Assembly (NCBI GenBank): GCA_043770095.1
Contig: JAYVIR010000045.1
Coordinates: 11,251-75,250, forward strand
DNA from: JBGSUZ01 sp043770095
Lineage (GTDB): Bacteria; Bacillota; Clostridia; Peptostreptococcales; Acidaminobacteraceae
Length of the DNA: 64,000 nucleotides
Direction: 5' to 3'
The position numbers and the translations under genes are program-made. The notes under the pieces were generated by a model. That model was given only the letters and a program-made list of their open reading frames with translations. It did not search any database and was not told where the DNA came from. Of this stretch, positions 43,914-52,993 are shown piece after piece (position 1 is the stretch's first letter; every line of letters starts with the position of its first letter).

Positions 43914-44666
43914 ATGATTGAAAATCCATTTGACCAATATATCCGCTCCATCACCCTAAACCGAAGTAAAATCAATGAATGGAACTGTTACCCCTTCATG
44001 CTGAGAGCCGTAAAAGCATTAGACCAAATCAATTTCCACCCAAATGTGACTTTCTTCGTCGGTGAAAACGGCAGCGGCAAGTCAACTTTGCTTGAAGCCA
44101 TTGCGTCCTCTTTCGGTTTCAACCCCGAAGGTGGTACTCAGAATTTAAATTTTGCGACAGAAGAAACGCATTCTGTTTTATACCAATATCTAACACTATC
44201 AAAAGGCATGCAGCGTCCGAAAGACGGCTTTTTCTTAAGAGCTGAAAGTTTTTACAATGTCGCTACGAAGATCGATGAACTTGACCGTGAAAAAAGTCCT
44301 AGCAGCAGAATCATCGACTCATACGGGGGCAGATCACTCCATCAGCAGTCTCACGGAGAATCATTCATGTCACTTCTGCTTCATCGATTTAGCGGTCGCG
44401 GCCTTTATATTTTAGATGAGCCCGAGGCGGCGCTTTCTCCCATGAGGCAAATGGCAATGCTTTCAAGACTGCATGACTTGGTAGGTGACAATTCTCAGTT
44501 CATCATCGCCACCCATTCGCCAATTATCCTCTCTTACCCCTACGCCACTATTTACAACGTGGATGACGACTTTAAGCCTATTGCTTATAAAGACACGGAG
44601 CACTATCAAATTACCCAGCAGTTTTTGAACAATCCCGAGGGGATGTTAAAAATTTTGTTGGACTAG
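43914..44666 (+). CDS. AAA family ATPase (ABC-type, RecF-like fold)
   Basis: A 250-residue cytosolic ATPase. Walker A GENGSGKST (about 54-62), an ABC-like signature region SHGESFMSLL and Walker B LYILDEPEAALSP, then the switch His in IATHSPI. Small single-domain proteins of this type are common in Bacillota, function unknown; they belong to the SMC/RecF-like ATPases rather than membrane transporters, because no permease is nearby. It diverges from the EAL gene. Confidence 0.85.
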   Translation: MIENPFDQYIRSITLNRSKINEWNCYPFMLRAVKALDQINFHPNVTFFVGENGSGKSTLLEAIASSFGFNPEGGTQNLNFATEETHSVLYQYLTLSKGMQRPKDGFFLRAESFYNVATKIDELDREKSPSSRIIDSYGGRSLHQQSHGESFMSLLLHRFSGRGLYILDEPEAALSPMRQMAMLSRLHDLVGDNSQFIIATHSPIILSYPYATIYNVDDDFKPIAYKDTEHYQITQQFLNNPEGMLKILLD

Positions 44667-44748
44667 GGATTAAAGTTGATTGAAATTCGTCTGCAAAAAT
44701 GTTATGCTACCTACGGTAAACCAATTAAAATATATGACTAGTATGAGT

Positions 44749-44772
44749 TGAATCTTTCATTCGACTCATTTA
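44749..44772 (+). repeat. Hairpin related to the MITE-like left end
   Basis: ATGAGTTGAAT-N5-ATTCGACTCAT is a near-perfect inverted repeat (one G-T/C mismatch) matching the left small hairpin of the 41675 element. It lies in the leader between the AAA ATPase gene and the ABC-F gene, upstream of the terminator hairpin. Confidence 0.5.
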
Positions 44773-44813
44773 ATAAAATTGAATTTAAAATGCGATTGGG
44801 AGATAATATACTG

Positions 44814-44843
44814 AAGAGCTTATTTTTTTATAAGCTCTTTTTT
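44814..44843 (+). terminator. Leader terminator (attenuator candidate) before the ABC-F gene
   Basis: AAGAGCTTA pairs with TAAGCTCTT, followed by four Ts, ending only about 22 bases before the ABC-F start. It could end the AAA ATPase transcript, or act as an attenuator: antibiotic-inducible ABC-F genes such as vmlR carry such leaders. Two short leader reading frames (for example 44701 region MLCYLR, and a 23-codon frame across the hairpin) lack ribosome binding sites, so leader-peptide control is unproven. Confidence 0.65.
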
Positions 44844-44865
44844 GATGATAAAGAGAGGTAATAAT

Positions 44866-46605
44866 ATGATAAGATTGGATAATTTATCCTACTCATTTCC
44901 ACAAAAAGATCTTTATAACAAGATTTCATTCACATTAGAAGAGGGTCAACATTGTGCTTTCATAGGCACTAGCGGCAGCGGCAAGAGCACGCTGATCGAG
45001 ATCATTATGGACCCAGAAAACTATATGTATGACGGAAAGTTAGAAATCAACCACGGTTGCAGAATTGGTTATGTCAGTCAGTTCTCACAACTAGACAAAG
45101 TAAACAACGTTACCGTTTTCGAATATATTGGCGAAAAATTTATTAAACTCCAAAATAAAATAGCCTCTATTTGTACTGAAATGGAAACCGCTTCAGACAT
45201 TGAAACCCTACTCGAAGAATACCAAGAAGCTTTAGACGCATTCGAGGCCATTGGCGGAGATGATTTCGAAAGCAACATTAATAAGAAGCTAAATCTTGCG
45301 AGCCTCATTAAACACAAAGATCTTATGGTCTCTGAACTGAGTGGCGGCGAATTTAAACTCATCCAAGCGATTAAAGAAATGCTCAATAGCCCAGACGTCA
45401 TGATTATGGACGAGCCCGATGTGTTCTTAGATTTCGAAAATCTCAATGCGCTTAAAAACCTCATCAATTCTCACAAAGGCATCATGCTCATCATCACGCA
45501 CAACCGCTATTTGCTCAATCATTGTTTTAACAAAATAGTGCACCTTGAAAACATGGAGCTTCAAGAGTTCGATGGCAGATATATCGATTATAACTTCTCA
45601 CTGCTTCAAAGTAAGATCGAGTTACAAGAACTTGCTATTGCGGATACTGAAGAAATTGAGAGAAACGACATCTTAATTGATAAACTAAGGATTATTGCAA
45701 CCAACAATTCTGAATCCACTAGAGGCAAATATCTAAAGGCAAGAGTCAAACTTCAAGAAAGACTCGAAGCACGTAGAATTAAGACGCCGTTTGTAGAGAT
45801 TAAACAACCCAATATCCGTTTGGTTACCAATAATGAAATTGAAGAAACAGTTGCCTTAACAGTCAATAATTACAGTGTTTCCTTTGATGAATTGCTTTTA
45901 GAAAACGTTAACTTTGAGATTAAGTCAAATGACAAAGTCGCCATTATCGGTGCAAACGGCACTGGGAAAACGACGCTTCTCAGAGAAATCTTTAAAAATA
46001 ATAAGCCTTCTATCGAGATCCACGAAAATGTTGAAGTGGCTTATTTGTCTCAGCTTCAAGGCGAAATGCTCAATGAGTCTAATACCATTCTTGAAGAGTT
46101 CTTCGACGCTGGGTTTAAAAATTACCATGAAATTAGAGCCTATATTTCGGGCTATGGTTTTGATGAAACGGTTATTGATCAAAAGATTGCCTCTTTATCT
46201 GGCGGCGAAAAAAACATACTGCAATTGGCTAAAGTTTCTGCCAGTAAAGCAAACCTGCTGCTGCTCGATGAGCCTACCAGTCATTTGGACACCTATTCTC
46301 AAATTGCACTCGAAAAAGCCATTGAAGAGTATAAAGGCGCCATTCTCATGATTTCCCACGATTTCTACTCGATCGTAAACTGCATGGATTATGTTCTCAT
46401 CATTGAAGATAAGACCATCCGAAAAATTACCATGCGTAAATTTAGAAAGATGATTTATGCGAGCCATTTTGATAGAGACTATTTAGAAATTGAACAAAAC
46501 AAAAAAGCCGTTGAAACCAAAATAGCCATGGCTTTAGTCGATGTTGATTTTGAGCTTGCAAAAGTTTTGTCTGAAGAGTTGGAAGCGCTGAATAAGTTGC
46601 TTTAG
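44866..46605 (+). CDS. ABC-F family ATPase (ribosome-associated)
   Basis: A 579-residue protein with two ABC ATPase cassettes and no membrane helices: Walker A GTSGSGKST and GANGTGKTT, signatures LSGGEFKL and LSGGEKNIL, Walker B MIMDEPD and LLLDEPTSHLD, joined by a helical linker (about 240-300) rich in Glu, Lys and Arg (the P-site tRNA interaction motif region). ABC-F proteins bind the ribosomal E site; some relieve antibiotic stalling, others act in translation quality control. The first Walker B lacks the usual SHLD ending (DVFLD). I choose ATG 44866 because AGAGAGG precedes it. Antibiotic resistance is possible given the attenuator-like leader, but not shown. Confidence 0.88.
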   Translation: MIRLDNLSYSFPQKDLYNKISFTLEEGQHCAFIGTSGSGKSTLIEIIMDPENYMYDGKLEINHGCRIGYVSQFSQLDKVNNVTVFEYIGEKFIKLQNKIASICTEMETASDIETLLEEYQEALDAFEAIGGDDFESNINKKLNLASLIKHKDLMVSELSGGEFKLIQAIKEMLNSPDVMIMDEPDVFLDFENLNALKNLINSHKGIMLIITHNRYLLNHCFNKIVHLENMELQEFDGRYIDYNFSLLQSKIELQELAIADTEEIERNDILIDKLRIIATNNSESTRGKYLKARVKLQERLEARRIKTPFVEIKQPNIRLVTNNEIEETVALTVNNYSVSFDELLLENVNFEIKSNDKVAIIGANGTGKTTLLREIFKNNKPSIEIHENVEVAYLSQLQGEMLNESNTILEEFFDAGFKNYHEIRAYISGYGFDETVIDQKIASLSGGEKNILQLAKVSASKANLLLLDEPTSHLDTYSQIALEKAIEEYKGAILMISHDFYSIVNCMDYVLIIEDKTIRKITMRKFRKMIYASHFDRDYLEIEQNKKAVETKIAMALVDVDFELAKVLSEELEALNKLL

Positions 46606-46661
46606 AATCCTATATTTTCACCATAACAAACTTAATGAAACACATTTTTCAAACACAAAAC

Positions 46662-46690
46662 TCCCTGATATCATGTATCAGGGATTTTTT
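46662..46690 (+). terminator. Rho-independent terminator after the ABC-F gene
   Basis: TCCCTGATA / TATCAGGGA with a five-base loop and a seven-T run, between the ABC-F gene and the converging murJ gene. Confidence 0.9.
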
Positions 46691-46731
46691 TATCTATATC
46701 TCAATTAAATTTTGACTAAAACAATCAGCCT

Positions 46732-48273
46732 TTAACCCAATTTCATTTTCTTAAGCACACCATTTCTCACAGTCACCCAAGTCTCTAACTTAAAGGCTTC
46801 TAGCACCGCAGCGTAAGTAATGAGTCCAAGACCCGTTCCTACTACAATCAAAACCATCGCCTGCATTTTGCCATGAAGGTGAAGTTGATTGACGCCTATG
46901 CCCACGATAAAAAGTATACCTGTCATAATAATCGTTGCCAAACAAATCAGCCACGTTTCGCTCATCATTTTCCGACCGCCAAAGCGCCCAATCTTCTGAC
47001 GCAGTTGCCAAAAGAGGTATAAACTTGTCGCAGTGATTGAGAAACTGGTTGCAAGTGCAAGACCTACTGGTCCTAAATACTTGATAAGAATAATGTCTAA
47101 AGCGACATTGATGACCAGCGTAAAAATGCCGTTACGCATTGGCGTTGTGGTATCCTGCAGCGCAAAATAGGCTTTTACAATCATTTCTCTAAGTCCGACT
47201 CCAATCATTCCCACCGCATAAGCGCAAAGCACATAGGCCGTCATGGTCGTATCTTTAGCCGTAAATGCGCCTCTTTCAAACAAAATTTCGACCACTTCAC
47301 GACTGTAAAAAATAGTAATCACAGTAAGTGGAATGGTCACTAAGATAATCAAGTTGATTGACTTCATAAATGCCCTTTTAAATTCAGGAATTTTTCCACC
47401 CACTGAATAGTTGGTCATCAGAGAAAAAAGCACCGTTCCTAAGCTGACGGCAAAAATACCGTTGGTAAAAGTCGTCAATTTAAACGCATTGTTTAAGTAA
47501 GTAATATTTCCCGCTGGCAGTGTAGAAGCCATGGTTTTGTCAACAATCGTATTGACCTGACCTACCAACGTCGCAAGAATCATTGGCATGATCACATAGA
47601 AGAATTCTTTAAACGATTCAGGCGATGGTGCTTCTGCTGTCTTTAGCGTTAGCCCTTGCTTCCTCGCATAAAACCACTGCATAAAGAAGTCAATGGAAAG
47701 ACCAATCATCACCCCGATAATCATTAAAGTAATACTGTCTTTGGGACTAATCACAACGAATCCCATGACTACAAGGTTAATGACCACGGTGTTAATAGAA
47801 GAAATTTGGTAGCGTCCCTCTGCTCGGTGGTATGCTCTAAGAACAGACGCCGCACCTACAAAGATAATGTTCGGCATTAACAACCTTGTGCAGAAAACCA
47901 ATAATTTAAAATCTTCACCTGAATAGCCCACTGCAATGACGCGAATAATTTGAGGCATGAAGTACCAGCCAAGAAGTGTGAATACCACGGACATGGCAGT
48001 CACATAACCCATCAGGCGAAGGGTAAATCCATGCGCCTTCTCCCGTGATTCTTTTTCAGCCAGTTTGCAATAAATCGGCACAAAACCTGTTGCCACAGCG
48101 GACGTGACAATGGCAAATAAAAGAACGGGAATGTCCTGTGACATGATAAAAATATCGTTCAACCTAGTCGCACCATATTTATATGCCACCATAATGTCTC
48201 TTACAAATCCAAGTATTTTTGAAAAAAAGGTTAAAATAAATAACCCAACTGCTGCTTTTGCGGTTTTTGACAT
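46732..48273 (-). CDS. murJ: Lipid II flippase MurJ (MviN)
   Basis: A 513-residue polytopic membrane protein with about 14 hydrophobic segments. Family features are the N-terminal LTFFSKILGFVRDIMVAYKYG and the following motif with Asp and Arg, plus RAYHRAEGRYQISSI (TM4-5 region) and the RGAFTAKDT loop. MurJ flips lipid II across the membrane for peptidoglycan synthesis. The start codon at 48273 has only a weak GAGTAGGT upstream. A broader MATE/MOP relative is possible, but length and motifs fit MurJ well. Confidence 0.9.
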   Translation of the reverse strand: MSKTAKAAVGLFILTFFSKILGFVRDIMVAYKYGATRLNDIFIMSQDIPVLLFAIVTSAVATGFVPIYCKLAEKESREKAHGFTLRLMGYVTAMSVVFTLLGWYFMPQIIRVIAVGYSGEDFKLLVFCTRLLMPNIIFVGAASVLRAYHRAEGRYQISSINTVVINLVVMGFVVISPKDSITLMIIGVMIGLSIDFFMQWFYARKQGLTLKTAEAPSPESFKEFFYVIMPMILATLVGQVNTIVDKTMASTLPAGNITYLNNAFKLTTFTNGIFAVSLGTVLFSLMTNYSVGGKIPEFKRAFMKSINLIILVTIPLTVITIFYSREVVEILFERGAFTAKDTTMTAYVLCAYAVGMIGVGLREMIVKAYFALQDTTTPMRNGIFTLVINVALDIILIKYLGPVGLALATSFSITATSLYLFWQLRQKIGRFGGRKMMSETWLICLATIIMTGILFIVGIGVNQLHLHGKMQAMVLIVVGTGLGLITYAAVLEAFKLETWVTVRNGVLKKMKLG

Positions 48274-48405
48274 AAAAATTTACCTACTCTCAACGAACTA
48301 TAATAGACCTATTTTATCAAAATTAACGGCTTCGTGATAGTACTTATAAAGGATATGACATTACTGTATTATCACCGAATTTTCTGATTTTAGCACATTC
48401 TAGTC

Positions 48406-48433
48406 TTGTTTTAAGAACCAATATTGGTATAAA
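48406..48433 (+). promoter_or_regulatory. Sigma-A promoter for the small exported protein gene
   Basis: TTGTTT (48406-48411) and TATAAA (48428-48433) with 16-base spacing lie about 45 bases before the start at 48478. Confidence 0.55.
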
Positions 48434-48477
48434 CTGTAGGTGTCATGACAATCGCTTTAATTTTTAGGAGGCTCACT

Positions 48478-48705
48478 ATGAAAAAACACATTTTAAAGCC
48501 ACTTCTTATCTTAACTTTATTCATGAGTACATCCACTTTTACATATGCACAGCCAAATTACATGAATGAACCGTTGGTTCACGTGATCACAGATGAAATA
48601 CCCACTCAAAACGATGAAAACTCCGTTGGCATATTACTGACTTTGGTTGCAATTGCAATGCTCATATCTTTAAAGGCGGTTTCAAATCATAACGATTCGC
48701 AGTAA
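48478..48705 (+). CDS. Small exported/membrane protein, unknown function
   Basis: A 75-residue protein with an N-terminal signal-like hydrophobic segment (HILKPLLILTLFMSTSTF, AQ cleavage-like site) and a C-terminal hydrophobic helix (VGILLTLVAIAMLISLKAV), giving a short extracellular loop. ATG 48478 is preceded by TTAGGAGG; an earlier ATG at 48445 lacks one. I do not recognise the family. It lies 190 bases upstream of the YfcC-type carrier, possibly independent of it. Confidence 0.6.
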   Translation: MKKHILKPLLILTLFMSTSTFTYAQPNYMNEPLVHVITDEIPTQNDENSVGILLTLVAIAMLISLKAVSNHNDSQ

Positions 48706-48895
48706 GTAACTTATGACAGGATATGCTTATGCATACACCGTATAATTATTCGCAAATCTTAACTCTTATTCACATCTGCATAAAACCATAGAAACATAGC
48801 CCAATAAACGTTATGCTTAAACCATACGTTTGAAGCATTTCAGCCCATAATTCTATGCGTCGAAATGTTTCTCTATTTTATTGGAGGTATTATTT

Positions 48896-50419
48896 ATGGA
48901 AGCAAGTAAAAAAAAGAGATTTAGTTTTCCAACAGCTTTCACCGTACTTTTTATCGTCTTAATTCTCGCGGCTATTTTAACAGCCATTGTGCCGGCAGGT
49001 TCTTATGATCGCCTTGCTTATGATGCAGACACAAAAGCTTTCACTATCACAAAAGCGGATGAGACTAGCGAAACGCTTCCTGGCACTCAAGCAACGCTTG
49101 ATAAAATGGGCATCAAAGTCAACATTTCAAAATTTGAAGATGCCAGCATTCGTAAGCCACTCGCTATACCAGGCACATACATGAGACTTGATAACAAACC
49201 TCAAGGTGCGCTCGAAGTGCTAAAAGCACCTGTCACAGGAGTCGGCGAGTCTTTCGACATTATCCTGTTCGTCTTCATTATTGGCGGTTGTATTGGCGTT
49301 CTTAACGCATCTGGCGCTATTGGCGCAGGTCTTGCAGCTCTTTCAAGAGCAACAAAAGGCAAAGAATACATGCTCATTATTTTCATCACATTCCTCATTG
49401 GTCTCGGCGGCACTACTTTTGGTATGGCTGAAGAAACCATTGCACTTTATCCGATTATGATTCCGATCTTCTTGATTGCTGGTTACGATGCCATCGTTTG
49501 TATCGCAGCCATATACATGGGCTCGTCTATCGGCACAATGTTTTCGACCGTAAACCCATTTTCATCTGTTATCGCTTCAAACGCAGCAGGCATAACATTT
49601 ACAGAAGGCATGACTTTTAGAATCATCGGCCTTGTCATTGCCCTCATCATCACGATGATTTACATCATCCGATATGCTGAAAAGGTTAAAAAAGACCCTT
49701 CAAAATCTATTATTGCTTACCAAACAGACGAAATCCACGCGCGTTTCCTCAAAAATTATGACGAAAAAGAAGTGCCACCATTTACTTGGAAACGTATATT
49801 GATGCTCGTTCTCTTTGTTGGTGCTTTTGGCGTTATGATTTACGGCGTTTCTTCACCAACACTCGGCTGGTGGTTTGCTGAAATGACAACGTTATTCCTT
49901 GGCGTTGGCATTATTCTTTGTTTCCTCTCAGGCCTTGGCGAAAAAGCAGCTGTTCACAACTTTATTGCAGGTTCAGCTGACCTTGTCGGCGTAGCGCTTA
50001 CCATTGGTTTAGCAAGAGCCATCAACATCGTTATGGATTCAGGCAGTATTTCTGATACCATTCTCTATTTCGCTTCTGGTGCTGTTCATGGCATGAACGG
50101 CAGCCTCTTCAGCGTCATGATGATGTTTGTTTACACCATTCTTGGCTTCTTCATTCCATCCTCTTCTGGACTTGCGGTGCTTTCTATGCCGATTATGGCG
50201 CCTCTTGCAGACACTGTTGGTTTATCAAGAGACATCATTGTTAGTGCTTACCAGTATGGTCAGGGACTCATGGCCTTTATCACGCCAACTGGTCTGATTC
50301 TTGCAACACTTTCTATGGTCGACGTCACTTACGACAAATGGCTTAAATTCATCATGCCGCTCATGGGCATCATTGGTGCCTTTGCAGCCGTTATGTTAGT
50401 GATTCAAGCGATGTTTTAA
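48896..50419 (+). CDS. YfcC-type C4-dicarboxylate/basic amino acid anion carrier
   Basis: A 507-residue polytopic membrane protein of the YfcC/DcuC-like (C4-dicarboxylate anaerobic carrier) family. N-terminus: VLFIVLILAAILTAIVPAGSY; central GGTTFGMAEETIALYPI and SIGTMFSTVNPFSSVIASN are family-typical; the C-terminal hairpin PSSSGLAVLSMPIMAPLAD is conserved. Homologues are annotated as arginine/ornithine or dicarboxylate carriers; the substrate here is unknown. ATG 48896 follows TTGGAGGTA; the earlier in-frame codon at 48881 is upstream of that site. Confidence 0.85.
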   Translation: MEASKKKRFSFPTAFTVLFIVLILAAILTAIVPAGSYDRLAYDADTKAFTITKADETSETLPGTQATLDKMGIKVNISKFEDASIRKPLAIPGTYMRLDNKPQGALEVLKAPVTGVGESFDIILFVFIIGGCIGVLNASGAIGAGLAALSRATKGKEYMLIIFITFLIGLGGTTFGMAEETIALYPIMIPIFLIAGYDAIVCIAAIYMGSSIGTMFSTVNPFSSVIASNAAGITFTEGMTFRIIGLVIALIITMIYIIRYAEKVKKDPSKSIIAYQTDEIHARFLKNYDEKEVPPFTWKRILMLVLFVGAFGVMIYGVSSPTLGWWFAEMTTLFLGVGIILCFLSGLGEKAAVHNFIAGSADLVGVALTIGLARAINIVMDSGSISDTILYFASGAVHGMNGSLFSVMMMFVYTILGFFIPSSSGLAVLSMPIMAPLADTVGLSRDIIVSAYQYGQGLMAFITPTGLILATLSMVDVTYDKWLKFIMPLMGIIGAFAAVMLVIQAMF

Positions 50420-50474
50420 TCAGAATTTTATGCTGTGTTTTAAATCTTAAATTATTTAATAAAAATTAGTCTTC

Positions 50475-50507
50475 AAAAGACGCTCTCAGCCGAGAGTGTC
50501 TTTTTTT
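50475..50507 (+). terminator. Rho-independent terminator after the YfcC-type carrier
   Basis: AAAGACGCTCTC / GAGAGTGTCTTT with an AGCC loop (one G-T pair) followed by Ts. Confidence 0.88.
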
Positions 50508-50679
50508 GCCCATACCGCATTTGAAAATTGAATAATGCCCTTCAAAAGTCTATAATATGAATTATATGGCTCAGAAAGCCTTGTCTATAAAAAATTCATG
50601 CACCGAGCTGATATGAAAATGTATGAACAAAAAATAAGCCGTAGCATGGCTACGACTTAGTGAAACTAAAGGAGATAAT

Positions 50680-51519
50680 ATGAAAAAATTTAAAGATTTT
50701 TTACTGCTCAATTTAGGTCTTTTGCTAGTCGCCATCGGCATTTACTATTTTCTCGTTCCAAACAACCTTGCAGCTGGCGGCGTAAGCGGTTTAGCCATGG
50801 TAATCACCCAGTATTTACCGAGCATTCCAATTGGACTTCTCATGCTTGGCATGAACTTTGTGTTGTTCATTTTAGCCTTCTTTTTAATTGGACGAGAATT
50901 TGCCGTTAAAACTGTGTATTCCAGCTTTGCCCTTTCAGGGATGATCTGGCTACTAGAGCTTGTCTACCCAATGACTCAGCCCATTCTTACAGACGATCTC
51001 TTTATCCAGCTGATCTTCGGAATTTTGATTTCTGCGATCGGCATGGCCATTGTTTTCAACATGAATGGCTCTACTGGTGGCACAGACATTATTGCAAAAA
51101 TATTTAACAAATACTTTCAACTGCCAATTGGCAAAGGGCTCCTCGCTGCCGACTTTTTCATTACCCTCTTCGCGGCTATTACTTTTGGTCCCAAAATTGG
51201 GATGTATGCCATCCTTGGCGTTATGCTCAACGGCTTTGCCATCGACTTAGTCATAGAGGGGTTTAATATTGTCAAGCAACTCGTCATTATCACCTCTCGC
51301 ACCGAAGACGTTAAGAAATTTATCATTGACGAACTCGGTCGAGGCGCTACCGTTTATGCTGCCAAAGGCGCTTATTCAGGCGATGAAAAAGAAGTCATTA
51401 CCACCATCGTCAGCCAAAAAGAATTTATTCGGCTTAAAAACTACGTTAAAAGCATAGACCCAGAAGCGTTCATTACCGTCAGCAATGTTCATGAGGCGTT
51501 AGGAGAAGGTTTTAAGTAG
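50680..51519 (+). CDS. YitT family membrane protein
   Basis: A 279-residue protein with five or six membrane helices (residues about 10-175) carrying the family motif NMNGSTGGTDIIAKI and LNGFAIDLVIEGFN, followed by a cytosolic DUF2179 domain (about 205-279) with the conserved GRGATVYAAKGAYSG. YitT proteins are widespread in Bacillota, function unclear. GGAG precedes ATG 50680. A small AAG-CGTAGC hairpin lies in the 5' leader (about 50636-50658). Confidence 0.85.
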   Translation: MKKFKDFLLLNLGLLLVAIGIYYFLVPNNLAAGGVSGLAMVITQYLPSIPIGLLMLGMNFVLFILAFFLIGREFAVKTVYSSFALSGMIWLLELVYPMTQPILTDDLFIQLIFGILISAIGMAIVFNMNGSTGGTDIIAKIFNKYFQLPIGKGLLAADFFITLFAAITFGPKIGMYAILGVMLNGFAIDLVIEGFNIVKQLVIITSRTEDVKKFIIDELGRGATVYAAKGAYSGDEKEVITTIVSQKEFIRLKNYVKSIDPEAFITVSNVHEALGEGFK

Positions 51520-51531
51520 TGGTTATTTACA

Positions 51532-52809
51532 TTACCCTTTGTAAAGCATTCTATCGTAGCAATGAACAAAGCCCATCTTTTCATATAATTTTTTAGCACT
51601 TTTATTGGGAATATCCACATGTAGTGAAAGCAGTCCATTTGTCTTTTCAAGGGCTTGATTGATGAGTTCTGTCGCCACGCCTCTTCCGCTATTGCCTTTT
51701 AAAACGCCAATATAGGCAAGGTGGTAGGTTGGAATAAATCTTTCAAAGCCCATATGGACTATGATGCAAATGCCTTGTATTTCGTCTTTTCTCGTTGCTT
51801 TAAATATAAATCCCATTTTGACCGCTTTGTTTACAGCATCAATTGTTTCTTCATAACTGTCATTATAAGGCTCTAAAAGCTTTCGCGTTTCGGCAACAAT
51901 ATTTTCGAGATCAAGGTTTTTTTCTTTTGATATTTCTTGTATTTTAATATCGCTCTTACCATCGTTTAAAAAAATGATATGCGTGCCGTTGACGTAGTTT
52001 TCACACTTGATAAACGCTGCGAGTGAGTATGCTTCATTTGCTGTTATAGTTACGTTTTCCAGTGTTTTGATTAATTTTACGGTTTCTTTTAATTCTTCGT
52101 TTGTAACAATATGAATTTTGGCCTGTGTTGTCTTAAGCGCGCCTTGGATGCTTTCTATTCTACTCTCGGGCTGCCCAACAGCTGCATGAGCCGTATTTTC
52201 AATTAGTGCTTGCTCAAGTTTCTCATCAATACCGCAGTGTATTTCTGGTAATGACTCAAGACTGCCATTTACCCAATTGCGCATCAATTCTTCGTAAATA
52301 CTTTTAATGGTATATCCACCATTTATTTGACTCCAAACTGCCGTTGGCGCCTCTAGTTTAACAAGTGCCTCTTGCATCATTTGCTGAACCGCTAAGTTTC
52401 TGATAAAAGGCTTTTTCTCCCATTCTGATGTAAAAAACATGTTGTGCTCAATTGCATACTGTTCAAATAATTCATCTTCATTTTGGCCTTTTTTATTGTC
52501 AATTTTAAGCCATGAAACATTCATTTGTTTTTTGCTTTTTGAATAGCGTTCTTTAGTAACAGGCGCAAAAGCTTCTACGCCAAGGTAATTGGCAAAATAA
52601 AGAATCGACATCAGATATCGCTCTGATCCTTGTATCAATACTTTTGAAAAACCTTTGCTTATGGCATATTTCACCAACGACTCTGCTATCCGATCATTTT
52701 TATGTCCAGTTGGATTAGTGCCTTCTAATTTTAAATAGACCGTTTCAACACCTAAATATTTTTCCAGTTTCTTTGCTCTAAATAATGGGGTCTGTCCGCT
52801 TAAATGCAT
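51532..52809 (-). CDS. PLP-dependent (threonine synthase-like) enzyme fused to GNAT acetyltransferase
   Basis: A 425-residue two-domain protein. Residues about 5-285 resemble type II PLP enzymes (threonine synthase/TrpB fold): TPLFRAKKLEKYLGVETVYLK, then LEGTNPTGHKNDRIAES, whose Lys in GHKND is the likely Schiff-base residue but sits one place from the classical GSxKDR position. The Gly-rich phosphate loop is poorly preserved (INGGYTIKS), so catalytic competence is uncertain. Residues about 290-425 are a GNAT domain with GNSGRGVATELINQAL and NKSAKKLYEKMGFV. The fusion suggests synthesis or handling of an amino acid followed by acetylation (inference). ATG 52809 follows AGGAGG. Confidence 0.72.
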   Translation of the reverse strand: MHLSGQTPLFRAKKLEKYLGVETVYLKLEGTNPTGHKNDRIAESLVKYAISKGFSKVLIQGSERYLMSILYFANYLGVEAFAPVTKERYSKSKKQMNVSWLKIDNKKGQNEDELFEQYAIEHNMFFTSEWEKKPFIRNLAVQQMMQEALVKLEAPTAVWSQINGGYTIKSIYEELMRNWVNGSLESLPEIHCGIDEKLEQALIENTAHAAVGQPESRIESIQGALKTTQAKIHIVTNEELKETVKLIKTLENVTITANEAYSLAAFIKCENYVNGTHIIFLNDGKSDIKIQEISKEKNLDLENIVAETRKLLEPYNDSYEETIDAVNKAVKMGFIFKATRKDEIQGICIIVHMGFERFIPTYHLAYIGVLKGNSGRGVATELINQALEKTNGLLSLHVDIPNKSAKKLYEKMGFVHCYDRMLYKG

Positions 52810-52936
52810 ACTGAACCTCCTTCTTCTACATAGCCGTTCATCGATCGCTATTATAGCATTATACCATAATCAGTAAATTTGCTTTTCTTTTATTAATTTT
52901 CTATCTGATTAGGATCAATCTTTTATTTAAAATCGC

Positions 52937-52965
52937 TTGAAATAGGTGCCAAATCATTATATGAT
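52937..52965 (+). promoter_or_regulatory. Sigma-A promoter of guaB
   Basis: TTGAAA (52937-52942) and TATGAT (52960-52965) separated by 17 bases, about 29 bases before the start at 52994. No purine riboswitch is visible. Confidence 0.7.
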
Positions 52966-52993
52966 ATTACAAAATGTTTTATAGGAGGCACTC

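Noticed and set aside
44790..44861. A 23-codon leader reading frame across the ABC-F terminator hairpin ending at the gene's ribosome binding site
   Set aside because: It has no ribosome binding site of its own and its codons are simply the hairpin; a leader peptide cannot be claimed.
48706..48895. ArgR-like boxes upstream of the YfcC-type carrier (TTATTCACATCTGCATAA-like)
   Set aside because: The half-sites match the arginine box consensus only loosely and the arrangement is not a convincing palindrome.
50636..50658. Small hairpin before yitT as a riboswitch
   Set aside because: Nine paired bases with a three-base loop and no conserved aptamer features or terminator.
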